Part shown: piece by piece, positions 43,457 through 51,425 of the stretch
How positions within the stretch are numbered: the stretch's first letter is position 1
Layout: each line of letters opens with the position of its first letter
NCBI GenBank assembly: GCA_964484195.1
Contig: CAZAER010000001.1
Coordinates: 620,001-684,000 of the forward strand
Length of the DNA: 64,000 nt
Direction: 5' to 3'
Source: JALHOP01 sp964484195
GTDB taxonomy: Bacteria > Myxococcota > XYA12-FULL-58-9 > JALHOP01
Position numbers and translations under genes: made by a program
Notes under the pieces: generated by a model
What the model was told of the DNA's origin: nothing
Database searches by the model: none
The model's input: only the letters and a program-made list of their open reading frames with translations

Positions 43457-44124
43457 GACCCAGCTCCCTTGAGCGCCGCCAGCGCCTCTTCGGCGCAAGA
43501 CTGCTCGGCGACCTTCTTACTCGAAGCGCGCCCACTACCATAACAAGCGCCATCGATGAGCACGCGACAGCTGTACTCGCGCGCATGATCGGGCCCAGTC
43601 ACCTGCACGACCTCGTAGACCGGCGCGGGCTTGCCGAGCTTGTGGCACTCCTCCTGGAGCTGGGTCTTGAAGTCGACGGGCCCCACCTCGGCCTCGATGG
43701 CATCCGTGAGCAAGCGGCTGAAGGCCTTCTCGACGGCTTCGTAGCCGCCATCCAAGTACACGGCGGCGGCGAGCGCTTCGAACGCATCGGCGAGCACGCG
43801 TGTGGTCACGCCACCGGTGGCTCGCTGCCCCTGACCGAGTCGGAGGCTGCCGGGCAGCTCGAGCCCCTTCGCCATGTCGGCCAACGCTTCGCGGCGGACG
43901 ACTTGGGCACGGCGACGGGTCAGCTCGCCTTCGGACTCGTTCGGTAAGCGGAAGAACAAGAGACGGCCGGCGAGCAGGTTGATGACCGCATCACCGAGGA
44001 ACTCGAGACGCTCGTTGGGCGGGCCTTCGTTGGGATGCTCGTTGGCGTACGTCGAGTGCGTCAACGCCTGATTGAGCAAGGCGCGGTCACGAAAGGTGTA
44101 GCCGAGCAACGTCTCGAGACTCAC
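43453..44124 (-). CDS. rnc: Ribonuclease III
   Basis: A 223-residue enzyme. The RNase III signature is NERLEFLGDAVINLLAGRLL; the second acidic pair is in DAFEALAAAVYLDGGYEA. A double-stranded-RNA-binding domain follows (DFKTQLQEECHKLGKPAPVY, EYSCRVLIDGACYGSGRASS, KKVAEQSCAEEAL). It cuts rRNA precursors and duplex RNA. It overlaps mnmA upstream and era downstream by 4 bp each. Confidence 0.96.
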   Translation of the reverse strand: MSLETLLGYTFRDRALLNQALTHSTYANEHPNEGPPNERLEFLGDAVINLLAGRLLFFRLPNESEGELTRRRAQVVRREALADMAKGLELPGSLRLGQGQRATGGVTTRVLADAFEALAAAVYLDGGYEAVEKAFSRLLTDAIEAEVGPVDFKTQLQEECHKLGKPAPVYEVVQVTGPDHAREYSCRVLIDGACYGSGRASSKKVAEQSCAEEALAALKGAGS

Positions 44125-45191
44125 GGGGCAGCCCGCATCCTGTCTGCTTCAGCGGACGCGATGCTGCCGCCGCCCAGGACCGCGGCATCGCGATAAACGA
44201 CGGCGGCCTGCCCAGGCGCACCACGCGGCTGCTTCTCGACGAACCACAAGCGGGCGCGGTCGGCATCGAGGAGCTCGACACGGCACGCCTTCGGGGCCTC
44301 ACGATAGCGCTGCTGCACGAGGACGACCTCGTCGCTTGCAGGCGGCTCTTGGGTCCAGCGCATGCCGTCGACGATGACCGATTCGGTCTCGAGCTCGTGG
44401 CGAGGTCCGACACGCACGGTCCCGGAGGCGGAATCGATGTCGGTAACGTACAGCGGCTCGCTGGCGGCGATGCGCAAGCCTCGACGCTGGCCGTAGGTGA
44501 AGTGATGCACGCCCTGGTGCTCGCCGAGCGACTTGCCGCTGCCATCGACGATGCGTCCGGCGGCGCCGCCCTTGCCGGCAATCGTCTCGACGGTGGCTGC
44601 GTAGCCACCCTCGCCGACGAAGCAGATCTCCTGGCTCTCGCGCTTCTCCGCGACCGGTAGGCCAAGACGCGTCGCGTGCGCGCGAACCTCGTCCTTGTGC
44701 ATGCCGCCGACCGGGAACATGAGCTGACCGATCTGCTCGCGGTCCAGACGATAGAGAAAATACGACTGGTCCTTTTTGGGATCGACGCCGCGCAGCAGCT
44801 GCCCGTCTTCGACGCGCGCGTAGTGACCGGTGGCGAGCTTCTCGGCTCCGAGAAGCTTCGCGCGCGCCAGCAGCGGCCGAAACTTCACCTTGTCGTTGCA
44901 CTCGATGCAGGGATTCGGAGTGCGCCCGCGCGTGTACGCCTCGGCGAAGGGGCCGATGACCACTTCGCGAAAAAGCTCGGCGTAATTCAAAACGTAGAAG
45001 GGAATGCCGAGATGATCTGCAACCGTGCGAGCGTCGCGCATGTCGTCGGGTGTGCAGCAGGCGCGGTTGTGCTTGGGCGCCTCGGCGTGCGTCTTCATCG
45101 CGAGGCCAATGACCTCGTGCCCTGCCTCGACCAAGAGGCCAGCGACGGTCGACGAATCGACTCCGCCGCTCATGGCAACGACGATACGCAT
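44121..45191 (-). CDS. mnmA: tRNA 2-thiouridylase MnmA
   Basis: A 356-residue PP-loop enzyme: VAMSGGVDSSTVAGLLVEAG, the Cys residue in PNPCIECNDKVKF that activates the persulfide, and the second Cys in ESQEICFVGEGG. It adds the 2-thio group to U34 of Lys, Glu and Gln tRNAs, taking sulfur from a cysteine desulfurase relay. The adjacent upstream desulfurase-like gene fits the usual arrangement, but that protein lacks catalytic residues (see its entry). First of the mnmA-rnc-era-der overlapping series. Confidence 0.96.
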   Translation of the reverse strand: MRIVVAMSGGVDSSTVAGLLVEAGHEVIGLAMKTHAEAPKHNRACCTPDDMRDARTVADHLGIPFYVLNYAELFREVVIGPFAEAYTRGRTPNPCIECNDKVKFRPLLARAKLLGAEKLATGHYARVEDGQLLRGVDPKKDQSYFLYRLDREQIGQLMFPVGGMHKDEVRAHATRLGLPVAEKRESQEICFVGEGGYAATVETIAGKGGAAGRIVDGSGKSLGEHQGVHHFTYGQRRGLRIAASEPLYVTDIDSASGTVRVGPRHELETESVIVDGMRWTQEPPASDEVVLVQQRYREAPKACRVELLDADRARLWFVEKQPRGAPGQAAVVYRDAAVLGGGSIASAEADRMRAAP

Positions 45192-45208
45192 GGGGTATCC
45201 TTACCGAC

Positions 45209-46225
45209 TCAGGCGGCTTTCTGAAGATCTGGCGCGCAGCTGGCAAGTGCGATCGTGGCCTGCGCCAGGTCTTCCGTGGTCGTCGTCCAGCCAGAGGACG
45301 CCCGGACCCCGCGCGGCACCCGCCCCAGAGTCACCCCGCGCTCGGCCGCTAGGCGGATCAACAGGTCAGCGCGCGCCGGCTCCAAAGCCGCGCACGAGAC
45401 CCCAGGTCGTCGAGGGCCGCCGAGGACCGGCACATCGAGAGCCGCCCACAACATGTCGAGCGCCTTGGCGTCGACCGCGCGAACCGTCGCTGCAGCAGTC
45501 GCCGCGGCGGCTGCCGCGAAACCCGCGATGAGCGCGACTGCCTGCGACCCGCTGCGCAGCCCGCCTTCCTGGCCACCGCCCTCCCAAAGAGGCGTGAGCG
45601 CCGCTCCCTTCAAGGTCACGAGCGCTCCGGCCCCTTGAGGCCCGCCAATCGTCTCGGATGCCAAGGAGAGCGTCGTCGCACCCGTGGCCAAGAAGTCGAC
45701 GTTCATGGTCGCTGCGGCTCGCGTCGCGTCGCAGTGCAAAGGGATGGCGAGCCGCTCGGCGGTGCTCGCGAGATGCGCGCTGGCGTTGAGCCTGCCGCTG
45801 CTGAATTGATCGAGAGCCAGGATTATGAGCGCGATGTCGTCGCCGAGACGCGAGTCGGCGAGCGGCTCGATCGCAAAGCCTTCCTGTGCGAGCTGCGCCG
45901 CAGCGGCCATGACTTCGCTGCTCTCATCGGGTCCGACGAAGATGCGCCGCCTGCCCTCACGAGTGCGCTGCGCCCGCGCGATGCCAAGCACACCGAGCTC
46001 GTTCGCTTCGCCGCCGCTGCCGGTGAAGACCACGGTCGACTCGCCGGCGCGTAGAAAACCGCGGACGCTTTGCGCTGCCTCGTCGATGAGTTGGCGTGCA
46101 GCGCGCCCGACCGCGTGCAAGCTCGACGGGTTTCCGCCCAACGAAGCGGCGTGACGGATCGCTTCGGCTGCTTCCGGCCGAAGCTGCGTCGCCGTCGCAT
46201 GGTCGAGGTAAATGCTTGTCGTCAC
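45209..46225 (-). CDS. Cysteine-desulfurase (NifS/IscS) homologue lacking the PLP lysine and Cys loop
   Basis: About 338 residues of fold-type I structure. N-terminal marks are intact: IYLDHATATQLRPEA, GNPSSLHAVGRAAR, VVFTGSGGEANELG. At the Schiff-base site the usual S-x-H-K-x-x-GPKG reads LASETIGGPQGAG, so His-Lys is Glu191-Thr192. The His that stacks on PLP (EH in active enzymes) is replaced in VGPDESSE. The loop with catalytic Cys (SSGSAC) is absent: VTLGRVPRGVRASSGWTTTTE runs straight to the end. It is probably not an active desulfurase. Start GTG 46225 begins the conserved domain. Its place beside mnmA suggests a role in tRNA thiolation, perhaps structural. Confidence 0.85.
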   Translation of the reverse strand: MTTSIYLDHATATQLRPEAAEAIRHAASLGGNPSSLHAVGRAARQLIDEAAQSVRGFLRAGESTVVFTGSGGEANELGVLGIARAQRTREGRRRIFVGPDESSEVMAAAAQLAQEGFAIEPLADSRLGDDIALIILALDQFSSGRLNASAHLASTAERLAIPLHCDATRAAATMNVDFLATGATTLSLASETIGGPQGAGALVTLKGAALTPLWEGGGQEGGLRSGSQAVALIAGFAAAAAATAAATVRAVDAKALDMLWAALDVPVLGGPRRPGVSCAALEPARADLLIRLAAERGVTLGRVPRGVRASSGWTTTTEDLAQATIALASCAPDLQKAA

Positions 46226-46234
46226 GGCAGATCC

Positions 46235-46264
46235 GTATCCACAGTTATTCACAGGGTTTCCACA
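46235..46264 (+). promoter_or_regulatory. Three phased DnaA-box-like sites in an AT-rich gap
   Basis: GTATCCACA (46235), TTATTCACA (46245) and GTTTCCACA (46256) repeat on one strand at 10-11 bp steps, i.e. one helical turn. The middle one fits TTWTNCACA exactly; the others differ by one base. An inverted TGTGGACAA lies at 46465-46473 and weaker TGTG matches between. The gap 46226-46446 is AT-rich for this genome and carries no gene. It may be a replication-origin-like or DnaA-regulated site. Confidence 0.5.
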
Positions 46265-46446
46265 ACCCAGGAACTGCAAAGCCTCGCGCACCTACAATAT
46301 GACACCTTTTCGTCGAGGTCTTTTGTGAGCCTCGAAAGTCCTTTTAAGCACCTGAAAAGGCTGTGCAATCCGCGTTTGTGAAGAGTTGTTAGGATGATCA
46401 AGCAGAGACAAAAGTCGCACTGCTGTCACATACGAATTTCGCGGAT

Positions 46447-47682
46447 CTACGTGTGGCTATCTGCTGTGGACAACCTTTGGGCAGCTTCGAGGAGGGTATC
46501 CCGAACGTTGTGTCCAGGGTTTTCGAGCACGACGCCGAGCAATTTCTTGAGCGTGGCGCCGATGGCTGGTCCCGCAAACCCGAGCGCGGCGAGATCGGTG
46601 CCGTTAATCGCGAGATCGGCGACCGCGAGTGGTGATTTCGCAGCAGCGAGGCGGCGCAACGCTGTTGGGAATCGTTGGTAAGACGGCGCGGCGAGAATCC
46701 GCGCTAGCTCACCGGCATCGTTCGCTCCGGGCCATCCATGGTGTGCCACCCATCGGCGCAGCTCGGCGCCGCGCGGTGGCGTCGCCTTGTCGAGAGTCAT
46801 CAGTGCGCCCACTGCTTGCTCGACGCGACGCGCGTCTTGCTTCGACGCACGCCAGCGTGTCGCGATGGTGCTCGCCAGCACTGCATCGACGCCAGCGAGC
46901 CAAGCCCAGCCAGCAAAACGCAGCCAAGCATCGCGTGGTAGATCGAGCAGCCGATCGTGGTGGCGGTCGCCGCCGACGAGCTCGGGCGCAAGCACACCGA
47001 GCATGCCCGAGCTCTCGAGCAAAGCGATGGGCCGTGCGAGCTGCACCCCCTGCCCGAGCAGCTTCTCCATCTCGACCCGCTTGCGCTCCCAGGCAACGCG
47101 TTCGAAGGTCGCGAGCGCGCTTTGCATGGCCGACGCGGTCTCCACGTCGACGTCGAAGCCGAGCGTCGCCGCGAACCGTGCGGCGCGCAGCGGGCGCAGA
47201 CCATCCTCCGCGAAGCGCTCGGCCGCCTTGCCAACGCAACGCACGCGGCCGGCGCGCAGATCGGAGAGGCCGTCGAAGGGATCGACGATGCGGCGCTGAA
47301 CGACGTCGTAGGCCATCGCATTGATGGTGAGGTCGCGGCGTGCGAGGTCCGCCTCGAGCTCGGTGAGGAAGACGACGTGGCTCGGCCGCCGGCCATCGAG
47401 ATACGGACCCTCGCCGCGGAAGGTCGTCACCTCGACGGGCACGTCACCCGTCAGGACCATGATGGTGCCGTGCTGCTCACCGGTGCGGGCGACGCGACGA
47501 AAGAAGCTCGCGACCTTGTCCGGTGTCGCATCGGTGGCGACGTCCCAATCGGGAGCGGCGCGGCCGAGAAAAGCATCGCGCACACCACCACCGACCAAGA
47601 CCGCCCGCGCACCGTTCTGGGCGAGCGTCGCGATCACGTTGCGCACGGCCGCCGGCATCCAGCGCTCGAGCCGCTGCATCGC
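46447..47682 (-). CDS. cca: CCA tRNA nucleotidyltransferase / poly(A) polymerase family
   Basis: About 411 residues. The class II nucleotidyltransferase core: AVLVGGGVRDAFLGRAAPDW-D (G-G-x-V-R-D and the DxD), VTTFRGEGPY, DLARRDLTINAMAYDV and DPFDGLSDLRAGRVRCVG, with the RRD/INA motif that binds RNA and NTP. It adds CCA to tRNA 3' ends or poly(A) tails; the two cannot be separated by eye. ATG 47682 gives a normal N-terminus and leaves 82 bp to the divergent barrel gene; ATG 47745 is the alternative. It ends beside the DnaA-box region. Confidence 0.85.
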   Translation of the reverse strand, partial: AMQRLERWMPAAVRNVIATLAQNGARAVLVGGGVRDAFLGRAAPDWDVATDATPDKVASFFRRVARTGEQHGTIMVLTGDVPVEVTTFRGEGPYLDGRRPSHVVFLTELEADLARRDLTINAMAYDVVQRRIVDPFDGLSDLRAGRVRCVGKAAERFAEDGLRPLRAARFAATLGFDVDVETASAMQSALATFERVAWERKRVEMEKLLGQGVQLARPIALLESSGMLGVLAPELVGGDRHHDRLLDLPRDAWLRFAGWAWLAGVDAVLASTIATRWRASKQDARRVEQAVGALMTLDKATPPRGAELRRWVAHHGWPGANDAGELARILAAPSYQRFPTALRRLAAAKSPLAVADLAINGTDLAALGFAGPAIGATLKKLLGVVLENPGHNVRDTLLEAAQRLSTADSHT

Positions 47683-47764
47683 CGTCTTCGGCGTTGCGAC
47701 ACCCGCACCGTCGTCGCCGCGCGTTTGACCGGATCGTGGGGCCATGTTACGCGCGACCACTATC

Positions 47765-48301
47765 ATGCATCGCAGCCCAAGTGTCCTGCTCCTGCTCGCA
47801 GTCAGCGTCGGTGTCTCGATCGCCGCCGACACCGCATCGGCGCGCACCATGGAGCCCGGCAACATCGTGATCGGTGGCGGCATCGGCCCCTCGTTCAAGA
47901 CCGGCTCCGAGCTCGGCATGTCGAGCGGCTATCTCATGCTCAACGGCATCGGCGAGTACGTGATCACTCCCGAGATCTCCGGAGTCGCGAGCGTCGCTGC
48001 CGGTCTCGCTGGGACGATTCCCCTGCGGCTCCGCGTTGGCGGACGCTATCGCATCGTCGGAGGCCAGCTTCCGATCTCACCCTACGTGCAGCTCGAGGTT
48101 TCGGCCGGCCGTCTCTACGACGTCCTCGGCACCAACTTGACGAGCTTCGGTCTGCGCGCCGGCGGCGGCGCCGATTACTTCCTGAGCGCCAACTGGATGG
48201 TCGGCGTCCTCGGCGCGTGGGAGCTCGCGCGCACCACGGGCGAGCGGCCAGCGAACTACAGCACCATCGACGTGCTGCTAACGTTCGGGCATGTGTTCTA
48301 G
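47765..48301 (+). CDS. Small outer-membrane beta-barrel protein
   Basis: A 178-residue protein from ATG 47765 with signal peptide (SPSVLLLLAVSVGVSIAADTA). Alternating strands (MEPGNIVIGGGIGPSFKTG, ISPYVQLEVSAGRLYDVLG, YFLSANWMVGVLGAWELAR) end in VLLTFGHVF, a typical barrel terminus. Unknown function. Its TAG stop and the ihfB TAG stop share the self-complementary CTAG at 48298-48301. An ATG seven codons upstream (47744) is less likely because it precedes the signal peptide by charged residues. Confidence 0.65.
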   Translation: MHRSPSVLLLLAVSVGVSIAADTASARTMEPGNIVIGGGIGPSFKTGSELGMSSGYLMLNGIGEYVITPEISGVASVAAGLAGTIPLRLRVGGRYRIVGGQLPISPYVQLEVSAGRLYDVLGTNLTSFGLRAGGGADYFLSANWMVGVLGAWELARTTGERPANYSTIDVLLTFGHVF

Positions 48302-48597
48302 GCTGGCGGCTTCGGCCCAGCCTTCGAGTTCACGCGCTCGCGCAGCTCTTTGCCGACCTTGAAGAACGGCAAGCGCTTCTCGACGACCGGGATGGCCGCG
48401 CCGGTGCGCGGATTGCGCCCGGTGCGTGCTCGCCGGTGTTTGCTGACGAAGCTGCCAAAGCCACGGATCTCGATGCGATCGCCGCGTGCCAAGGCCGCCG
48501 TCATCTCGTCGAACACCAAATTGACCACATCCTCCGCACGCTTACGTGGGAGGTTGGTCTTCGTGACGATCTCGTCCACTAACTCCGACTTGTTCAT
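48298..48597 (-). CDS. ihfB: Integration host factor / HU family DNA-bending protein (IhfB-like)
   Basis: A 99-residue protein: MNKSELVDEIVTKTNLPRKR, RIEIRGFGSFVSKHRRARTG, RNPRTG and PFFKVGKELRERV. These match IhfB (RIEIRGFGSF, GRNPKTG, FKPGKELRDR) better than HU. The Pro-bearing arm intercalates and bends DNA; it serves recombination, replication initiation and promoters. ATG 48597 gives the family length; the longer open frame is not coding. It may assist the DnaA-box region and the integrase found elsewhere in the window. Confidence 0.9.
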   Translation of the reverse strand: MNKSELVDEIVTKTNLPRKRAEDVVNLVFDEMTAALARGDRIEIRGFGSFVSKHRRARTGRNPRTGAAIPVVEKRLPFFKVGKELRERVNSKAGPKPPA

Positions 48598-48772
48598 GAC
48601 GTGCACACTCCAGAGCCCGTCCCAAACCGCCCGAAGCGGAGCCAACACTCGAGTATAGCAACAGAATTTCGATCCGGTCAGGGAAATCGTGGACGCTAAG
48701 AGCGTGCCAGCCTCGGGCGTGCGTCGCCGCGTATGTTGAGCGAAACTATCGGTTTTACGAGGGTCTACGCTG

Positions 48773-49714
48773 GTGGTGAGCAGTCTGACGGCAGGTGCGC
48801 TGGCGATCGTCTTGCTAGCGGCGGGCAACGATCCGCCGCCAGCGGACGGTTCCGCCAAGCCCAAGCCCACCGTCGTCAGCGCCAAAACCGGCAAGGTCGT
48901 TCGCCAAGGATCGAGCCCGGCCGCGAAGCCGAAACCAGCGGCGCCGCGCTCGTCCACGAAAGCGGACGTCCCCGGGAAGCGCACCGCCGCACGCCCAACG
49001 CGAACCGTCCAATACGGAGTCGATGACTACGTGCTGCCCAAGGTCGTGGCGGACATCTACCGCGAGCGCGGCTACGAGCTGCCGCGCATCGGCGCCGTCG
49101 ACTCGCGCACCGCCGAGGACATCGAGCTCGGGCGAGGCTTCGCCGGCAACATCCACGACAAGCTGCGCACGTTGCAGCAAGACGAAGGCATCGAGCGCCG
49201 CGGCATCCTCGACCCGAAGATGGAGCGCGCGGCGCAGCGACCGCTCGGCCTCTACGCCCGTCTCCAACCTCTGTACGGACCCGACCTGATCAACGAGCTC
49301 GACATCGTCGGGCGCGAGATCATGCAGCAGTATCCGCCCGGCACCCCGGTTCGGGTGCTGCGCGAGGTCTACACCGAGCTCGTCCAGTTCGTGAGCGAGC
49401 GGACCGGTGTGACCATCGAGAAGATCTACCGCGTCATGGACCTCGAGTCGTACGGCGGCCAGTATTGGGCGGCCCACTCCGCCGGCGCCTGCGGCCTCGT
49501 CCAGGTGCGGCCGATCGCGCTCGAAGAGATGCAGCGCCTGCGACCCACCGAGTTCCGTGGTCTCACCTTCTCCGCCATTCGCCAGAACCCAGCGCTCAAT
49601 CTCTACACCGGCATGAGCTACGCCCAGGAGAAGAAGCAAGACTGGAACCACTATAGCGGAGGGGCGCGCGGCTACGCCGACTACGTGCTCTATGGAGTGC
49701 CCAAAGGCTCGTAG
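48773..49714 (+). CDS. Lytic transglycosylase (SLT-like) exported protein
   Basis: A 313-residue protein: hydrophobic start (VSSLTAGALAIVLLAAG), a Pro/Lys linker to about 80, a helical mid-region, and an SLT-like catalytic domain. Catalytic Glu is in IYRVMDLESYGG (E-S), followed by SAGACGLVQVRPIALEEM (G-L-x-Q) and NLYTGMSYAQE with the SGG/YADYVL end. It should cleave peptidoglycan in the periplasm. GTG start (a second GTG follows at once) with GAGGG about 10 nt upstream. No obvious partner. Confidence 0.8.
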   Translation: MVSSLTAGALAIVLLAAGNDPPPADGSAKPKPTVVSAKTGKVVRQGSSPAAKPKPAAPRSSTKADVPGKRTAARPTRTVQYGVDDYVLPKVVADIYRERGYELPRIGAVDSRTAEDIELGRGFAGNIHDKLRTLQQDEGIERRGILDPKMERAAQRPLGLYARLQPLYGPDLINELDIVGREIMQQYPPGTPVRVLREVYTELVQFVSERTGVTIEKIYRVMDLESYGGQYWAAHSAGACGLVQVRPIALEEMQRLRPTEFRGLTFSAIRQNPALNLYTGMSYAQEKKQDWNHYSGGARGYADYVLYGVPKGS

Positions 49715-49747
49715 CCGGCGCGCCGGTATTTCGAAGAAGCGGCCCGC

Positions 49748-50365
49748 TCAGCCCGCGAAGCCGCCGTCGTCGAGGAATTTCTGCTCTTCCGGCCGCATCG
49801 CACGCCCGAGGATCGGGTTGCGATGAGGAAAGCGGCCGAAGCGCCGGATGATCTCGCGATGCCCTTCCGCATGCTCGCGATGCCGCTCACCCAACCGCGT
49901 CGTAAGCTCGACCGACCGGTTCTGATCAGCCAGAAACTCGGAGTGCGCGAAGGGCAAGTAGACGAACAGCGCCAAGGCATTCTCGACGGCCTCGTCGTGT
50001 CCGAGCTGGATGGCGCGCCGCGCATACGAACGGGCGAGCTCGTCGGTCGCGTACATCCTCGAGGTGCCGCGGAAGGAGTTGCGCGGGTACTGATCGAGCA
50101 AGATGATCAGCGCCAGCGCTCCTTCCGGAGTCGCAAGCCAACTCTCGTACGCCCCACTCGCCGCCGCTTCGTAGTCGACGGCGAAGCGCTCGCGAAATTT
50201 CTGGTCGAAGCCAGCATCCTTGGCGAACCACAGCGCCGGACCCGCCTCACGCCAGAACGCGACCACCGCGGTGGCGCTGCGCGGAGTCGTGACCGCCGGC
50301 GCTTTGCCGCTCGCCACCACGACCGCGAGCCCGATGAGAGCCAAAAGATAATGATAGACCTTCAT
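49748..50365 (-). CDS. DUF924 family protein with an N-terminal signal/anchor
   Basis: A 205-residue protein. DUF924 marks: VVAFWREAGPALWFAKDAGF, LALIILLDQYPRNSFRGTS and FVYLPFAHSEFLADQN. Members are usually cytoplasmic and uncharacterised. Here the domain follows a hydrophobic start (MKVYHYLLALIGLAVVVASG), which suggests export or anchoring. ATG 50365 has GGGAGG six bases upstream, so the start is well supported. It is divergent from a LysR gene, a layout that often means control by that regulator. Confidence 0.85.
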   Translation of the reverse strand: MKVYHYLLALIGLAVVVASGKAPAVTTPRSATAVVAFWREAGPALWFAKDAGFDQKFRERFAVDYEAAASGAYESWLATPEGALALIILLDQYPRNSFRGTSRMYATDELARSYARRAIQLGHDEAVENALALFVYLPFAHSEFLADQNRSVELTTRLGERHREHAEGHREIIRRFGRFPHRNPILGRAMRPEEQKFLDDGGFAG

Positions 50366-50429
50366 GCCGAACCTCCCAGCCCGGGCCTGCTGTGCTCCGT
50401 GCCGTGAGCTCACTTTGCGTTCTGGCGTG

Positions 50430-50458
50430 TGATGCATCAAACGCTATGATTTCATGAA
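50430..50458. promoter_or_regulatory. Palindromes in the DUF924-LysR divergent promoter region
   Basis: TGATGCATCA (50430-50439) is a perfect 10-bp palindrome, and TTCATGAA (50451-50458) a second. Both lie in the 88-bp gap between divergent genes. LysR proteins bind dyads in such gaps. The second overlaps the LysR start. Confidence 0.4.
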
Positions 50459-51380
50459 CATGATGCAGGAAATTAATCTCGCCTCGGCGGACCTGAACCT
50501 CTTCGTGGTCTTCGAGGCGGTGCTCCGCGAGCGCCATCTTGCGCGCGCAGCAAAACACTTGGCCCTGTCACCATCGGCGGTGAGCCACGCCGTCGCGCGC
50601 CTGCGCGGGCTGCTCAACGATCCAGTCTTCGTGAAGACGCCCAAGGGTGTGGTGCCGACCGCGCGTGCCTTGGCGCTCGCCGAGCCCATCGCGGAGATCT
50701 TGAGCCGAACGCGGCAAGTCGTGGGCAGCGCCGACCCCTTCGACCCCAAGCGGGCGCATCGACGCTTCCTCGTCGGCATGCAGGACGGCGTCGCCCCAGC
50801 CATGTTGCCACCCTTGCTCGGGCTCATGGAACGCGAAGGTCCGTTCATCGACCTCGGCATCACCGCCTCGATGCCCTACACCGCTTTCGAGGACCTCGAC
50901 GCCCACCGCATCGATCTCGCGGTGCAGCCGACAGTCGAAGATCCGCCGCCGCGCTTCGTTTCGAAGAAGCTCTACGTCGCGCAGTTCGTCATCGCGGTGC
51001 GCAGAGGTCACAGGCTGGCGAGGAAGTTCTCGCTCGACGCGTATTGCGCCGAGAGCCACGTCGTCGTCTCCCAGACCGGGGATCCGAGCGGCGTCGTCGA
51101 CATCGAGCTCGCGAAGCTCGGCAAGAAGCGTCGCGTGGCCCTTGCCGTCCCGAACTTCATGCTCGCGCTCGCGACGGTCGCCGAGAGCAACCTAGTCGCG
51201 GCTGTCCCCCGCGGGCTCGTCGAAGCCCACGCCGCGCGCTTCGCCATCAAGGTCCTCCCCGCCCCCTCACCCTGGGGTCGCGCCGACATTCGCGTGATTG
51301 CTCCCAAGTCCGCCATGATGGACGAAGGGCTCGCCTGGATGTTCGATGCGGTACGCCGAGCGGCCGCGGATCTCGCTTAG
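50454..51380 (+). CDS. LysR-family transcriptional regulator
   Basis: A 308-residue regulator. HTH: DLNLFVVFEAVLRERHLARA, AKHLALSPSAVSHAVARL, RGLLNDPVFVKTPKGVVPTA. The effector domain (VSKKLYVAQFVIAVRRGHRL, then MLALATVAESNLVAAVPR) is NodD/NahR-like. It likely controls the divergent DUF924 gene and itself. Three Met codons lie close together (50454, 50460, 50463), with no clear ribosome site. Confidence 0.9.
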   Translation: MNMMQEINLASADLNLFVVFEAVLRERHLARAAKHLALSPSAVSHAVARLRGLLNDPVFVKTPKGVVPTARALALAEPIAEILSRTRQVVGSADPFDPKRAHRRFLVGMQDGVAPAMLPPLLGLMEREGPFIDLGITASMPYTAFEDLDAHRIDLAVQPTVEDPPPRFVSKKLYVAQFVIAVRRGHRLARKFSLDAYCAESHVVVSQTGDPSGVVDIELAKLGKKRRVALAVPNFMLALATVAESNLVAAVPRGLVEAHAARFAIKVLPAPSPWGRADIRVIAPKSAMMDEGLAWMFDAVRRAAADLA

Positions 51381-51425
51381 CCTCGCTGCCTTGCATCCGG
51401 CGACCCACGAGGCGAAGTTGCGCGC

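Noticed and set aside
46957..48582. 541-residue plus-strand open frame across cca, barrel and ihfB genes
   Set aside because: It overlaps three supported genes in other frames and has the Arg/His-rich composition of a shadow.
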